From the NCBI RefSeq assembly GCF_001894885.1, contig NZ_BCXB01000012.1:1-64000 (forward strand): a stretch of DNA of 64,000 bases, in the 5' to 3' direction. Below, in pieces: positions 1-7,898 of this stretch. Source of the stretch: Rhodococcus marinonascens NBRC 14363. Lineage in GTDB: Bacteria; Actinomycetota; Actinomycetes; Mycobacteriales; Mycobacteriaceae. The notes below the pieces were generated by a model. The model saw only the letters and a program-made list of their open reading frames with translations, was not told where the DNA came from and made no database searches. How positions within the stretch are numbered: position 1 is the first letter of the stretch; each line of letters begins with the position of its first letter. Made by a program: the position numbers and the translations under genes.

Positions 1-253
1 CCGAGCCGAAAGGACCACCCGCTTTCGGGGCCGTGGACCCCGATGCCACCCGACCACATCGGGCGCCTGCTCATGCCCGACCACCGGTTTCACGGCTGAG
101 AAACCCAATCCGAAACCGCTCAGGCCGGCACACGGAACTTACGAAAGATCGAGGTTAATACGAGAATTGATCACGTTCTACATCTGCGTAGGCACCGGTG
201 TCGAACGTGTGGGAACAATGCTCACCTGATCAATACGGCTCCCACGGCGAAGG
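1..253. other. No confident gene; possible 3' end of an upstream gene
   Basis: Frame 1 on the plus strand is open from the window edge to a TGA at 97-99, so the first 99 bases could be the tail of a gene starting outside the window, but 32 codons are too few to recognise. The rest, to the hairpin at 254, contains no frame I can support. Confidence 0.3.
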
Positions 254-322
<69 letters not shown>

Positions 323-503
323 TCTCGGGCTCCACAGTGCGGGTGTCAGCTGAAAGCGCTGTCTGCGCCCGAGCCGCTGCCTGTCAACGAACCGAGATCG
401 AAGCACAAGGATCCGGTGCGCCACCAGACCCACACCGCCTAACCAATTCCCACCGTTCCACAGACTTACTCTCTAATATCAAACTCACGCATCGCCCCCT
501 TGC

Positions 504-623
504 CGATTCGAGAAAAATGTGCACTTGCACATCCATACGCCCAAATCGTGTGCGAATAGCGATTGCCGCAGACAACCGGCTCAGACAACGTGTTCCTTAT
601 TCACCACGACACATGCGGGAAGG
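504..623. repeat. 120-bp duplicated module, copy A
   Basis: This segment matches 1491-1609 with scattered mismatches, at an offset of about 987 bases, in direct orientation. It includes the palindrome at 517-532 and runs into the 3' end of the diiron-oxygenase fragment. Confidence 0.8.
517..532. promoter_or_regulatory. Palindromic operator candidate, copy A
   Basis: ATGTGCA-CT-TGCACAT is a perfect 7-bp inverted repeat with a 2-bp spacer, kept in both copies of the duplicated module. Its size and symmetry fit a dimeric repressor site; the cognate regulator is not identifiable in this window. Confidence 0.45.
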
Positions 624-1057
624 CGGCCAGCGACTCGAAGCCGAGTTGCTGATTCCGGCGAAAGTTCGGGTTCGCAAACGCCTGTCGACGTGCGGTGACC
701 TTCGGCCACACGGCGCCTGACACCCTCACGGGCCAATCGAATGTGCCGGGATTCCTCGGTGACGTGGATCCGCATCAGGCGGGAGATCATCGGCTGCAGC
801 TCCGAATCCTCGAGTACACGCCGCTGCGTGGCGTCGAAAATCTCTTCACCGGTGAGCGCCGCTACCCACAACATTGTTCCGCGAAATGTCTTGGGCAGCA
901 AGTTGACCACCACTGCCTGATGCCATCGGAGTTGGTACGGTAGTGCGCCCATCCGCTCGATGGCGCGTCCGAACATCGTCATGTGCCTGCACTCATCACC
1001 CATCTCGGTGAGCATGTATCGCGCGTGGAGTGAACCCGCACACGCCGACACCATCAA
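581..1057 (-). pseudogene. AurF-family diiron oxygenase fragment
   Basis: The 158-residue frame resembles the C-terminal half of AurF-like (p-aminobenzoate N-oxygenase family) diiron proteins: an EMGDECRHMTMF helix followed by TGEEIF and HVTEESRHIRLA segments carry the Glu/His metal-ligand pattern. Full-length family members are about 300 residues, so the first half is missing. The upstream junction near 1045-1057 abuts an unrelated beta-propeller relic on the other strand, which suggests a deletion that fused two broken genes. The 3' end lies inside the duplicated 120-bp module. I regard it as a non-functional remnant. Confidence 0.65.
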
Positions 1058-1200
1058 AGTCGGAAGCTACCCCGACCGGGTGGCGATCACCCCCGACGGC
1101 ACCCACGCGTAGGTCACCGTCAAGTCATTCGGGTTTTCGACGTCGTTGTCGGAGGTGTCGGTGATCGTGATCGACGAGGGACAATCGTCACTCGGCAGCC
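1045..1200 (+). pseudogene. YVTN-type beta-propeller relic
   Basis: In one plus frame the sequence reads VGSYPDRVAITPDGTHA, then a stop where the repeat would continue with YVT, then VTVKSFG and SVIVID. This is the signature of one YVTN beta-propeller blade with its tyrosine codon turned into TAG. No start and no further blades are present. It is a short remnant, recognised only by motif. Confidence 0.4.
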
Positions 1201-1254
1201 TCGGTTCACTGGCCTGGCCGATCTGACCGACAGGCTCGGACCACCGCACGAGAT

Positions 1255-1287
1255 ATGGCCGCCCACCCCACCGGGGTAGGCGGCCAT
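1255..1287. terminator. Strong GC hairpin
   Basis: ATGGCCGCC (1255-1263) pairs perfectly with GGCGGCCAT (1279-1287), and inside it ACCCC pairs with GGGGT. It probably terminates one of the genes whose remnants lie to the left. Confidence 0.5.
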
Positions 1288-1490
1288 TCATCGTTCCACC
1301 GCCCTCTGCCCAGGCGAGGTGACCCAAAGCCATGAGTGCGCGGCTTCAAAGGTGACGACCTGGGAAAATTGTGCGGGGCAATGCTTCCTCATCGACACGC
1401 ACGAAGCTCGGTAGCCGGGTTGTTCGAACGGGACTCCTACTGACGAACACAGAGGAACCCTGGTCATCAACGCACTGTTCGGCGTCCCGG
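1288..1490. other. Gene-free stretch
   Basis: No frame here resembles a protein I recognise on either strand. It separates the remnants on the left from the second copy of the duplicated module. Confidence 0.4.
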
Positions 1491-1609
1491 CGATTCGAGA
1501 GAGATGTGCACTTGCACATCAGCGCGCTCAAATCGTGGGCGAATAGGGGTTGTCGCAGATGATCGGCTCAGACAACGTGTCCTTAATGACCACGACACGT
1601 GTGGGAAGG
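1491..1609. repeat. 120-bp duplicated module, copy B
   Basis: Second copy of the element at 504-623. It ends about 80 bases upstream of the transporter start and probably supplies the regulatory region of the three-gene cassette at 1.7-5.6 kb. Confidence 0.8.
1503..1520. promoter_or_regulatory. Palindromic operator candidate, copy B
   Basis: GATGTGCA-CT-TGCACATC is a perfect 8-bp inverted repeat with a 2-bp spacer. It lies about 170-190 bases before the likely transporter start and repeats the palindrome of copy A, which makes it the best candidate for control of the downstream cassette. Confidence 0.5.
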
Positions 1610-1691
1610 CCTGGATCATCATGGAGACGTATAGCCGGTGAAACGAGGCGAGCCGACGTCGTCGATCGATTTTGCAGCGAAAGGCCACACA

Positions 1692-2996
1692 GTGGAGGTC
1701 TATACAGACGCCCAGAGTCCCCGCGAGAAAGTGCAAGGAGGAAAGCACCGACGCATTGCCCTGGCTGCGTTCACGGGCACAGCGATGGAGTGGTACGACT
1801 TCTATTTGTTCGGAACCGCTGCGGCACTAGTTTTCGGTGATGTCTTCTTCCCGTCCGAAGATCCGGTAGCAGGCGCTCTCGCCGCATTTGCGACATTTGC
1901 GATCGGATTCATTGCACGCCCACTCGGCGCGATCATCTTCGGACATATCGGGGACCGAGTCGGTCGCAAGAAGAGTTTGATGATCACGATCTGGATGATG
2001 GGAATTTCGACTTCCCTAGTCGGGTTCATTCCCGGTTCTCATTCGATCGGGATCATGGGTGCGGTTTTGCTGGTGTCTCTTCGTCTCGTACAGGGAATCG
2101 CGATGGGAGGTGAGTGGAGTGGGGCATCCGCAATGATCACCGAGCAGACTCCGTCAGGGAAGCGAGGCTTTTATGCAATGCTTCCGCAACTCGGAAATCC
2201 GGCGGGCATTCTCATCGGCACCATTACGTTCAGTGCCCTGACCGCAGTGCTCACCACGGAGGCATTCTCGGACTGGGGCTGGAGGGTGCCATTTATCATG
2301 GCACTGCCGTTTATGCTCATTGTCGTTTGGCTTCGGCGCGCGCTGCCTGATGCTCCCGTGGTTGATCCTTCAGAATCAAAGAACCACGGGGCCCCACTGG
2401 GAACCGTTGTCAGCACACACAAAAAGCCGTTGTTCATAGGAATTGGCGTTGCCGTACTGGGAGTTGCCGGGTACTATTTCGTCAATACATTCGTTCTCAA
2501 CTACGCCACGCGCGAACTGGGACTGGATCCAACACCACTCTTGAATGCCTCGCTTATCGGATCAGCAACGAACGTTCTGTTGTTCTTGGGTTGGGGGTTG
2601 CTTGCCAATCGGATTGGTGGCGCAAATGTTGGATTGATCGGAGCAAGTGCATCTACCCTACTCGCCCTACCGATCTTCGCAATTGTCGTAGGAGGTACGC
2701 AGTACAGTATCGCATTCGCCATGATTGCCGGTTCCGCCTTGATTTCCATATCGTATGCGGCGTGTGGTGAAGTCCTGAACGGTCTATTCCCTGCACATGT
2801 ACGCCAGACGGCAACTGGCATCGCGTACAGCCTGGCGGGTGTAATTGCCGGACTTGTCCCCTTCTTTGCCACCTTCGTTCTGGACATCACAGATAATTCG
2901 ATATGGTGGACCGGTTCAATTCTTGTTGCACTTTCCCTGGTCACGCTCGTGTCCCTCCTTTCGGCGAAGCGCCGCCCAGTACTCTTCGACGATTGA
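1692..2996 (+). CDS. MFS transporter, metabolite:H+ symporter (MHS) family
   Basis: An inner-membrane proton symporter of the MHS branch of the major facilitator superfamily, whose members move carboxylates, betaines and related solutes. The N-terminal TM1 block RRIALAAFTGTAMEWYDFY and the TM2-TM3 loop GHIGDRVGRKKSL are family hallmarks, and about twelve hydrophobic segments follow. The GTG at 1692 has an AAAGG ribosome site seven bases upstream; an in-frame GTG at 1638 would add 18 residues but has no such site. The gene heads a same-strand cassette with a guanidino-modifying enzyme (45 bases downstream) and a sugar kinase. Codon third positions are visibly less GC-rich than in the genes beyond 7 kb, suggesting acquisition. 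Substrate unknown. Confidence 0.85.
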   Translation: MEVYTDAQSPREKVQGGKHRRIALAAFTGTAMEWYDFYLFGTAAALVFGDVFFPSEDPVAGALAAFATFAIGFIARPLGAIIFGHIGDRVGRKKSLMITIWMMGISTSLVGFIPGSHSIGIMGAVLLVSLRLVQGIAMGGEWSGASAMITEQTPSGKRGFYAMLPQLGNPAGILIGTITFSALTAVLTTEAFSDWGWRVPFIMALPFMLIVVWLRRALPDAPVVDPSESKNHGAPLGTVVSTHKKPLFIGIGVAVLGVAGYYFVNTFVLNYATRELGLDPTPLLNASLIGSATNVLLFLGWGLLANRIGGANVGLIGASASTLLALPIFAIVVGGTQYSIAFAMIAGSALISISYAACGEVLNGLFPAHVRQTATGIAYSLAGVIAGLVPFFATFVLDITDNSIWWTGSILVALSLVTLVSLLSAKRRPVLFDD

Positions 2997-3041
2997 AACG
3001 ATCCACTCTGATAGCTGAGATAGAATATGGGAGCAATCTAT

Positions 3042-4022
3042 ATGTCGAACCCAAAAAATGTTCATGAAGTTCTCGGACCTGAGCCCAAACCGGGGTTTCT
3101 TGATCCTGAAGAACTCCGCTCCAATTGGGGGCGATCCTGGGGCGCAGCAGATGAGGTAAGTCAGCTCCGCACCGTTCTCATGCGGCCGCCGAACCCTGGC
3201 CTGCGCAAGATTCGCGCAGAGGCCTGGAACGAAGAACTCGGCGCCTGCATCGATCCCGACGGCAGCTGGTACTGGAAGGACCGCAACGCACCCAACTGGG
3301 AAAGACTTGTCGACCAGTACGCAGGCTACGTTGCCACCCTCGAGAGTCAGGGAATCGAAGTGCTGATGGCTCCTGAACTTCCTGAGACATTTACGAAGTC
3401 GATCTACACGCGTGATCCGTTGATTACGGTGCCCGGCGGCGCAGTTGTTCTGCGTCTTGCTCCTCGGATGCGTCGGGGTGAGGAACAGTCGATCACTCGG
3501 ACTGTCGCCGCGGCGGGTATGCCCATTCTTGGAACGCTCACCGGAACTGCTGTGGCGGAAGGAGGAAGTTTCATGAAGCTGCGCTCAGACTTGGCGGCGT
3601 TCGGCACATCCATTCGGTGCAATCACGAGGGCTTTCTTCAGATTCGGCGGCATCTGGAGGCCGTTGGAATGGAAGTCATCGAAGTTCCGCTGCCAGGGTA
3701 TTGCATTCATATTGATGGAAGCCTGGTAATGCTCGATCATGATCTTGCACTCATCGAGAGCGCTGAGCTTCCCTACGAGTTCATCGTCGAGTTGAATCGA
3801 CTCGGCATCGAGACAGTCGAGGTGCCCCGGGGCGAGGAGTGGGCAATCAACTCCTTGACTATCGCTCCTCGAAAGGTGATGATCGGCGCCCATCTGCCTC
3901 GGACCGCCGAGCTTCTCACGTCGAAGTTCGACGTGGAGGCCATCCCGGTTGAGTATGACGAGATCCAAAAGAATGGCGGAAGTTTGCATTGCAGCACCAT
4001 GGAGCTGCAACGCGACTGGTAG
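3042..4022 (+). CDS. Guanidino-group-modifying enzyme (arginine deiminase/DDAH/amidinotransferase superfamily)
   Basis: The protein has the active-site set of this superfamily: D125 in YTRDP, E173 in AEGGS, H223 and D225 in CIHID, and nucleophile C317 in GGSLHCS near the C-terminus. Members hydrolyse a guanidino group, as arginine deiminase and dimethylargininase do, or transfer an amidino group. The usual EGGD motif reads EGGS, so one substrate-side Asp is missing and the substrate may not be arginine. At 326 residues it is longer than typical DDAH and shorter than arginine deiminase. The ATG at 3042 is preceded by GGGAG at eight bases; the ATG at 3027 overlaps that site. It lies between the transporter and the kinase, suggesting uptake, deguanidination and phosphorylation of one compound. 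Confidence 0.75.
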   Translation: MSNPKNVHEVLGPEPKPGFLDPEELRSNWGRSWGAADEVSQLRTVLMRPPNPGLRKIRAEAWNEELGACIDPDGSWYWKDRNAPNWERLVDQYAGYVATLESQGIEVLMAPELPETFTKSIYTRDPLITVPGGAVVLRLAPRMRRGEEQSITRTVAAAGMPILGTLTGTAVAEGGSFMKLRSDLAAFGTSIRCNHEGFLQIRRHLEAVGMEVIEVPLPGYCIHIDGSLVMLDHDLALIESAELPYEFIVELNRLGIETVEVPRGEEWAINSLTIAPRKVMIGAHLPRTAELLTSKFDVEAIPVEYDEIQKNGGSLHCSTMELQRDW

Positions 4023-4059
4023 GCAACGTCGAAGTCCCTGATGGAAAGCGAACATCCCT

Positions 4060-5565
4060 ATGCAAACTCTCATCGCGCTGGATATCGGCACCACAGGCAC
4101 CAAAGCTACGCTCGCCGCACAGGACGGTCGGTTGCTGGCCAGCGGCTATGCAGGCTATGCGACCTACACAAACTCCGGCTATCGTGTCGAGCAAGAGCCC
4201 AACGCGTGGTGGCAAGCGACTCGAGACGCGCTCGCTCAGCTTCGACAAAAGGCCGATCCGCCCGCGCATGATCTGGTCGGAATTACGTTGAGCGGCCAGA
4301 TGCAGGATTTGATCCTCATCGGTACCGATGGTGCGATTGGGCGCGCCATCCTTTACTCGGACACACGCGCGCAACACGAAGCGCAGGAAATCGCCTCCCA
4401 GATAGGCGGAGACGAGTTGCTACGCCTAACCGGCAATACGCAAGATGCGTCCAGCCTCTTGGCAAAGTGGCGTTGGCTGCAGATACACGAAGCAGATCGA
4501 TTGACAGCGGCGCGAACAATTCTCCTCGGCGCACACAGCTACATTGGCTGGCGGCTCTGCGGTGTTGCCAGCTGCGATTACACGACCGCCAGTACCACCG
4601 GCCTGCTGAACCTGCACGAAAATGTTTGGGCGACAGAACTTTTGGAACGTGTGGGGTTGGACGCGCAAAAGCTACCGTGTCTAGCGGCGGCCCACGAACA
4701 CATTGGGACTCTGACAACTACCGCGGCACAGGAACTCATGCTGCCGCCTGATCTGCCCGTCTTTGCCGGTGCGGGCGATCTGGCGGCCGCAACCGTGGGC
4801 GTGGGTGCGGGTGAACCGAATCGCTCCTACTGCTACCTCGGCACCAGTGGCTGGATTGCATCCACTGCGCTGGACACGGTTCAACCTTCCGCGGCCGGCG
4901 CGGAGAACGGCATCTTCACATTGCGCCATCCCGACCAGCAGCGTTTGATCCAGGTCGCCCCCATGCTTACAGCCGGGGGCAATCTGGATTGGGTGCGCGG
5001 CGAAATAGCGGAGGGAATGGACTATGCAACGCTGAACGCGACCGCAGCAATGGCACCCGTCGGCAGCAACGGTGTGATCTACCTTCCGTACTTGGCCGGC
5101 GAACGTTCCCCATTTCGCGATCCCGACGCCCGCGCCTGTTATATCGGCATCTCCAATCAGACCGTGCGCGCCGACCTCATCCGCGCGGTCATGGAAGGCG
5201 TTTGCTTTGGTTATCGATCGCTCTTCGAGGCGTTGGGAACAACGGCGCAGACGCTGTACGTAGTTGGGGGTGGGGCCAAGTCGACGATCTGGATGCAAAT
5301 ATTGGCCGATGTCCTGGCACGTGACCTGCAGGTAGTGTCTCAGCCGGAGAATGCCGCGGCACACGGAGCAGCCATCATCGCCGGACGCACACTGGGTTGG
5401 TACGAGACGTACGCGCCACCCGGACTATTTCCCGTCGCCCAATCGTATGAACCGCGGGACTCGGCGCGCGCAACCTATGAGGCGCAATATGGTGTCTTTG
5501 CGGCCCTCTATCCACAACTGAAAAGCACCTTCACGGACTTACTGAAACCTCGATCCACCGACTGA
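4060..5565 (+). CDS. FGGY-family carbohydrate kinase, xylulokinase-like
   Basis: A cytosolic ATP-dependent sugar or polyol kinase of the FGGY family. The N-terminal phosphate loop DIGTTGTK is intact, the central GDLAAATVGVGAG block and the C-terminal VGGGAKSTIW adenosine motif are present, and 501 residues is normal for xylulokinases. Exact sugar specificity cannot be read by eye. It starts 37 bases after the amidinohydrolase-like gene and closes the cassette. Base use differs from the flanking Rhodococcus-type genes, and neither xylose isomerase nor any other pentose gene is nearby, so its partner pathway may be the guanidino compound handled by its neighbour. No clear terminator follows. 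Confidence 0.8.
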   Translation: MQTLIALDIGTTGTKATLAAQDGRLLASGYAGYATYTNSGYRVEQEPNAWWQATRDALAQLRQKADPPAHDLVGITLSGQMQDLILIGTDGAIGRAILYSDTRAQHEAQEIASQIGGDELLRLTGNTQDASSLLAKWRWLQIHEADRLTAARTILLGAHSYIGWRLCGVASCDYTTASTTGLLNLHENVWATELLERVGLDAQKLPCLAAAHEHIGTLTTTAAQELMLPPDLPVFAGAGDLAAATVGVGAGEPNRSYCYLGTSGWIASTALDTVQPSAAGAENGIFTLRHPDQQRLIQVAPMLTAGGNLDWVRGEIAEGMDYATLNATAAMAPVGSNGVIYLPYLAGERSPFRDPDARACYIGISNQTVRADLIRAVMEGVCFGYRSLFEALGTTAQTLYVVGGGAKSTIWMQILADVLARDLQVVSQPENAAAHGAAIIAGRTLGWYETYAPPGLFPVAQSYEPRDSARATYEAQYGVFAALYPQLKSTFTDLLKPRSTD

Positions 5566-5619
5566 CGTGTGATCGGTGTCGCGGCTGGTATTGCCCATTT
5601 GCCTGCGAAATGCCGATCT

Positions 5620-6231
5620 CTATATGTCCGGCTTCTTCCGTAGGTTCTTCGTCTGTGCGCGCTGCTTCTTCCCCTCGAGTCTTCGTCGATGCGAGCCCTT
5701 GGTCGCGGTGGTGGGGCGACGCTTGCGTGGCTCAGTCAAGAGTGCATCTCTCAGCAACGCCGACATCCGCGCCCGCGCCGAGCGCCGATTGCGTAGTTGC
5801 GACCTCATGTCGGACGCCGTCACGGTGATCATCCCGTCAACCAGCCTGTGCGCCAGCTGAATCTGCATGCGTCCAAGCTGCTCAGGCGATAGCGTCGACA
5901 AGGTCGAAAGGTTGACGGCCAATTGCACCCGCGAGTCCGTAGTGTTGATTCCCTGGCCGCCCGGGCCGCTCGAGCGAGAGAACCGCCAGTGCAATTCCGC
6001 AGCGGGAACGATCAACGATCGCGTGATCTCCAGATCGTCGGTAACGTCAGCCTGCGCCGGCCGCGACGTGCTGCCTGCCTCGCGAGCGTGCACCCAGTTC
6101 CGCAAAACCTCACTACTGATCCCCAGGTCCCTCGCGACGCCTTCCAGCGTCTTCTCCGGATCTGATAGGTACGACGCGACGGCATCGGCTTTGAACTTCG
6201 CCGGGTACGCCTTCATCACCATCATCGGCAT
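5620..6231 (-). CDS. IS3 OrfA-like HTH fused to ArfB-type peptidyl-tRNA hydrolase
   Basis: Residues 1 to about 60 form a transposase-type helix-turn-helix as in IS3 OrfA (KAYPAKFKADAV, GVARDLGISSEVLRNWV). Residues 65-203 are a complete ArfB/YaeJ ribosome-rescue domain: the GGQ loop reads SSGPGGQGINTTDSRVQL and the C-terminus is the basic tail (KKQRAQTKNLRKK) that enters the mRNA channel. ArfB hydrolyses peptidyl-tRNA on stalled ribosomes. No ATG, GTG or TTG lies between the two parts, so the ArfB domain can only be translated as a fusion. The chosen ATG at 6231 follows AGAGAAAG; starts at 6225 and 6222 are also possible, and a longer frame to 6306 has no support. Standalone ArfB is about 140 residues. 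Confidence 0.75.
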   Translation of the reverse strand: MPMMVMKAYPAKFKADAVASYLSDPEKTLEGVARDLGISSEVLRNWVHAREAGSTSRPAQADVTDDLEITRSLIVPAAELHWRFSRSSGPGGQGINTTDSRVQLAVNLSTLSTLSPEQLGRMQIQLAHRLVDGMITVTASDMRSQLRNRRSARARMSALLRDALLTEPRKRRPTTATKGSHRRRLEGKKQRAQTKNLRKKPDI

Positions 6232-6435
6232 CTTTCTCTGGACCTCATGATCCAGTGTCCAAGATGCACACAAGCAAGGAAACCCCGACCACGAGTGGTG
6301 GCGCAACTTCTATCCCAGCTCTTGCGCCCCCAGGTCTTCCGCCGATGTCGTCGAGCCATTGCTCACTTAGCCGCAGACTCTCTTGAAACACCTTGATTTC
6401 CTCGGTCGATACAGGCCCTGGGGTGAACGCAACCA
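6232..6435. other. Intergenic, no gene seen
   Basis: Spacer between the ArfB fusion and the duplicated promoter of the glycine-rich genes. No convincing frame or hairpin was found. Confidence 0.4.
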
Positions 6436-6786
6436 GCGATAGCCACGTCCAAATCGTCAAGCAGGTCTGCGGGATCGCTTTCGAATTCCGCTCGCACACA
6501 CAAGCAGCACTGAGCGTACGGTGGTCGCTGGACCCGCCAGTCACGAAAGGGCACGTCCACCCGGATCCGGCGCCCAATGAAGACAAAGGACCCGGATACC
6601 GAACAAGGAGCACCACATCATGAACAATTCGCATGCACCCTCACGACGGATTCTCCCCAAGATTGCCAAGATTGTTGTGGCAGGAGCGCTCGTAGCGCTG
6701 CCCCTCGGGATCGGAGTAGCGCCAGCTACCGCCGCGCCCGTCGTATCGCACTCGGCGCATTCCACTGAACTCGTACGTGGCCCCGA
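6436..6786 (+). repeat. Duplicated promoter and signal-peptide unit, copy 1
   Basis: This stretch is closely similar to 7034-7378. The similarity covers about 185 bases upstream of the start, the AAGGAG ribosome site, the signal-peptide codons and the first mature residues, and ends where the glycine-rich repeats begin. Confidence 0.75.
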
Positions 6787-6919
6787 AGGTTACGGCGGTC
6801 CGGGGTTCCACCCCGGACCAGGCGGTTACGGCGGACAGGGATTCCACCCAGGACCTCCCGGACACTTCTCTGGACCCGGTTTCGGAGGTCCCGGCTACCA
6901 CCCCGGTCACGGCTACTAA
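6620..6919 (+). CDS. Small secreted Gly/Pro/His-rich protein
   Basis: A 99-residue protein with a basic N-terminus, a hydrophobic core (IVVAGALVALPLGIGVA) and a signal-peptidase site near ATAAP; the mature part is rich in GYGGPGFHPGP-type repeats. It is predicted to be exported and unstructured, and the histidines could bind metal, but no family function is known to me. The ribosome site AAGGAG lies nine bases before the ATG. It is the first of two tandem paralogues that share promoter and signal sequence but have different low-complexity tails. Confidence 0.75.
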   Translation: MNNSHAPSRRILPKIAKIVVAGALVALPLGIGVAPATAAPVVSHSAHSTELVRGPEGYGGPGFHPGPGGYGGQGFHPGPPGHFSGPGFGGPGYHPGHGY

Positions 6920-7033
6920 AGAGCACATTCACAAACTTGTTGAACTCTCAACCGATCGGCTTACGTAGGCCGCCGTCGGCCGGGAACAGGTGAAACGGGC
7001 GGACGGAAGCGGCCCCCTGATGTGAGCACGCGG

Positions 7034-7378
7034 GCGATAGCTTCGTTCGAATCATTAAGGCGGTCGGCGGGATCGCGTTCGAATTCCGCTCACAAACACA
7101 ACCAGCACCGAGCGTACGGTGGTCGCTGGACCCGCCAGTCACGAAATGGCGCGTCCACACGGATCTGGCGCCACCGCTGAAGGCCAATGATCCGGATGCC
7201 GAACAAGGAGCACCAAATCATGAACAACTCGCACATACCCTCACGCCGGACTCTCGCCAAGATCATTGCCGCCGGAGCGCTCGTCGCGCTTCCCCTCGGG
7301 ATCGGAGTCGTGCCGGCTACCGCCGCGACAGTCGTATCGCACTCGGCGCATCCCACTGATCTCGTGCGTGGCCCTGGA
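7034..7378 (+). repeat. Duplicated promoter and signal-peptide unit, copy 2
   Basis: Second copy of the 6436-6786 unit. Upstream blocks such as GGATCGC-TTCGAATTCCGCT and GAGCGTACGGTGGTCGCTGG are identical or nearly so, indicating a recent tandem duplication. Confidence 0.75.
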
Positions 7379-7636
7379 GGCCCCGGTGGCTTTGGGGGTC
7401 CCGGGGGCTTTGGAGGGCCCGGGGGGCCGGGTGGCTTTGGAGGGCCCGGGGGCTTTGGAGGGCCCGGGGGGCCGGGTGGCTTTGGAGGGCCCGGTGGCTT
7501 TGGAGGGCTCGGGGGGCCGGGTGGCTTCTTCGGGCCGGGGCCCGGCGGTCCGATGGGTTTCGGAGGGTTTGGAGGACCCCCCGGTGGCTTTCCTCCGGGT
7601 CAGATACCCGGATTCCCCGGGTTCGGGTCGCTCTGA
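7220..7636 (+). CDS. Small secreted glycine-rich protein (GPGG/GFGG repeats)
   Basis: A 138-residue paralogue of the gene at 6620. The signal peptide (core AAGALVALPLGIGVV, cleavage near ATAAT) is almost identical, but the mature part is a run of GFGGPGG units without the histidines. The ATG at 7220 follows AAGGAGCACC, as in the first copy; an upstream in-frame start at 7187 overlaps the promoter repeat. Predicted exported and disordered, possibly wall-associated. The repeat array makes its length unstable. Confidence 0.75.
   Translation: MNNSHIPSRRTLAKIIAAGALVALPLGIGVVPATAATVVSHSAHPTDLVRGPGGPGGFGGPGGFGGPGGPGGFGGPGGFGGPGGPGGFGGPGGFGGLGGPGGFFGPGPGGPMGFGGFGGPPGGFPPGQIPGFPGFGSL
7372..7540 (+). 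repeat. GC-rich tandem array coding glycine repeats
   Basis: Units of the form GGCTTTGGAGGGCCCGG alternate with GGGGGGCCGGGT, making nested direct repeats of about 18-45 bases. They code the GFGGPGG array and are prone to slippage. Confidence 0.7.
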
Positions 7637-7700
7637 GCGGCCAGTTGTCGGGCCCCGCGACGTTACCTCTCCATCGATCCTGTCCTCGCGCATTTCGACG

Positions 7701-7730
7701 CTGCCTGCCGTTCATTTGATCGGCGGGCAG
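7701..7730 (+). terminator. Hairpin downstream of the glycine-rich gene
   Basis: CTGCCTGCCG pairs with CGGCGGGCAG (one U-G pair) around a 10-base loop, 65 bases after the stop codon of the second glycine-rich gene. There is no T-run. Confidence 0.45.
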
Positions 7731-7898
7731 GGTCGCTCCCGGGGCGGCGCACGTCTTCGGCGAGGTGACGGGCGAGCCGGGTCCGGGCACAGTTTCAGGC
7801 CGACTCGCTCGCACAGAACCTGACCAACCCTGCATGTTCAGCCATACTCTGACGCATGCTGACACTCTCGTACTGCCGAGTAGCGGAAAGACATTCCG

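Noticed and set aside
3042-5565. Streptomycin-type scyllo-inosamine amidinotransferase with its kinase
   Set aside because: The kinase is FGGY-type and not the streptomycin kinase family, and no aminocyclitol genes are nearby; only superfamily membership is supported.
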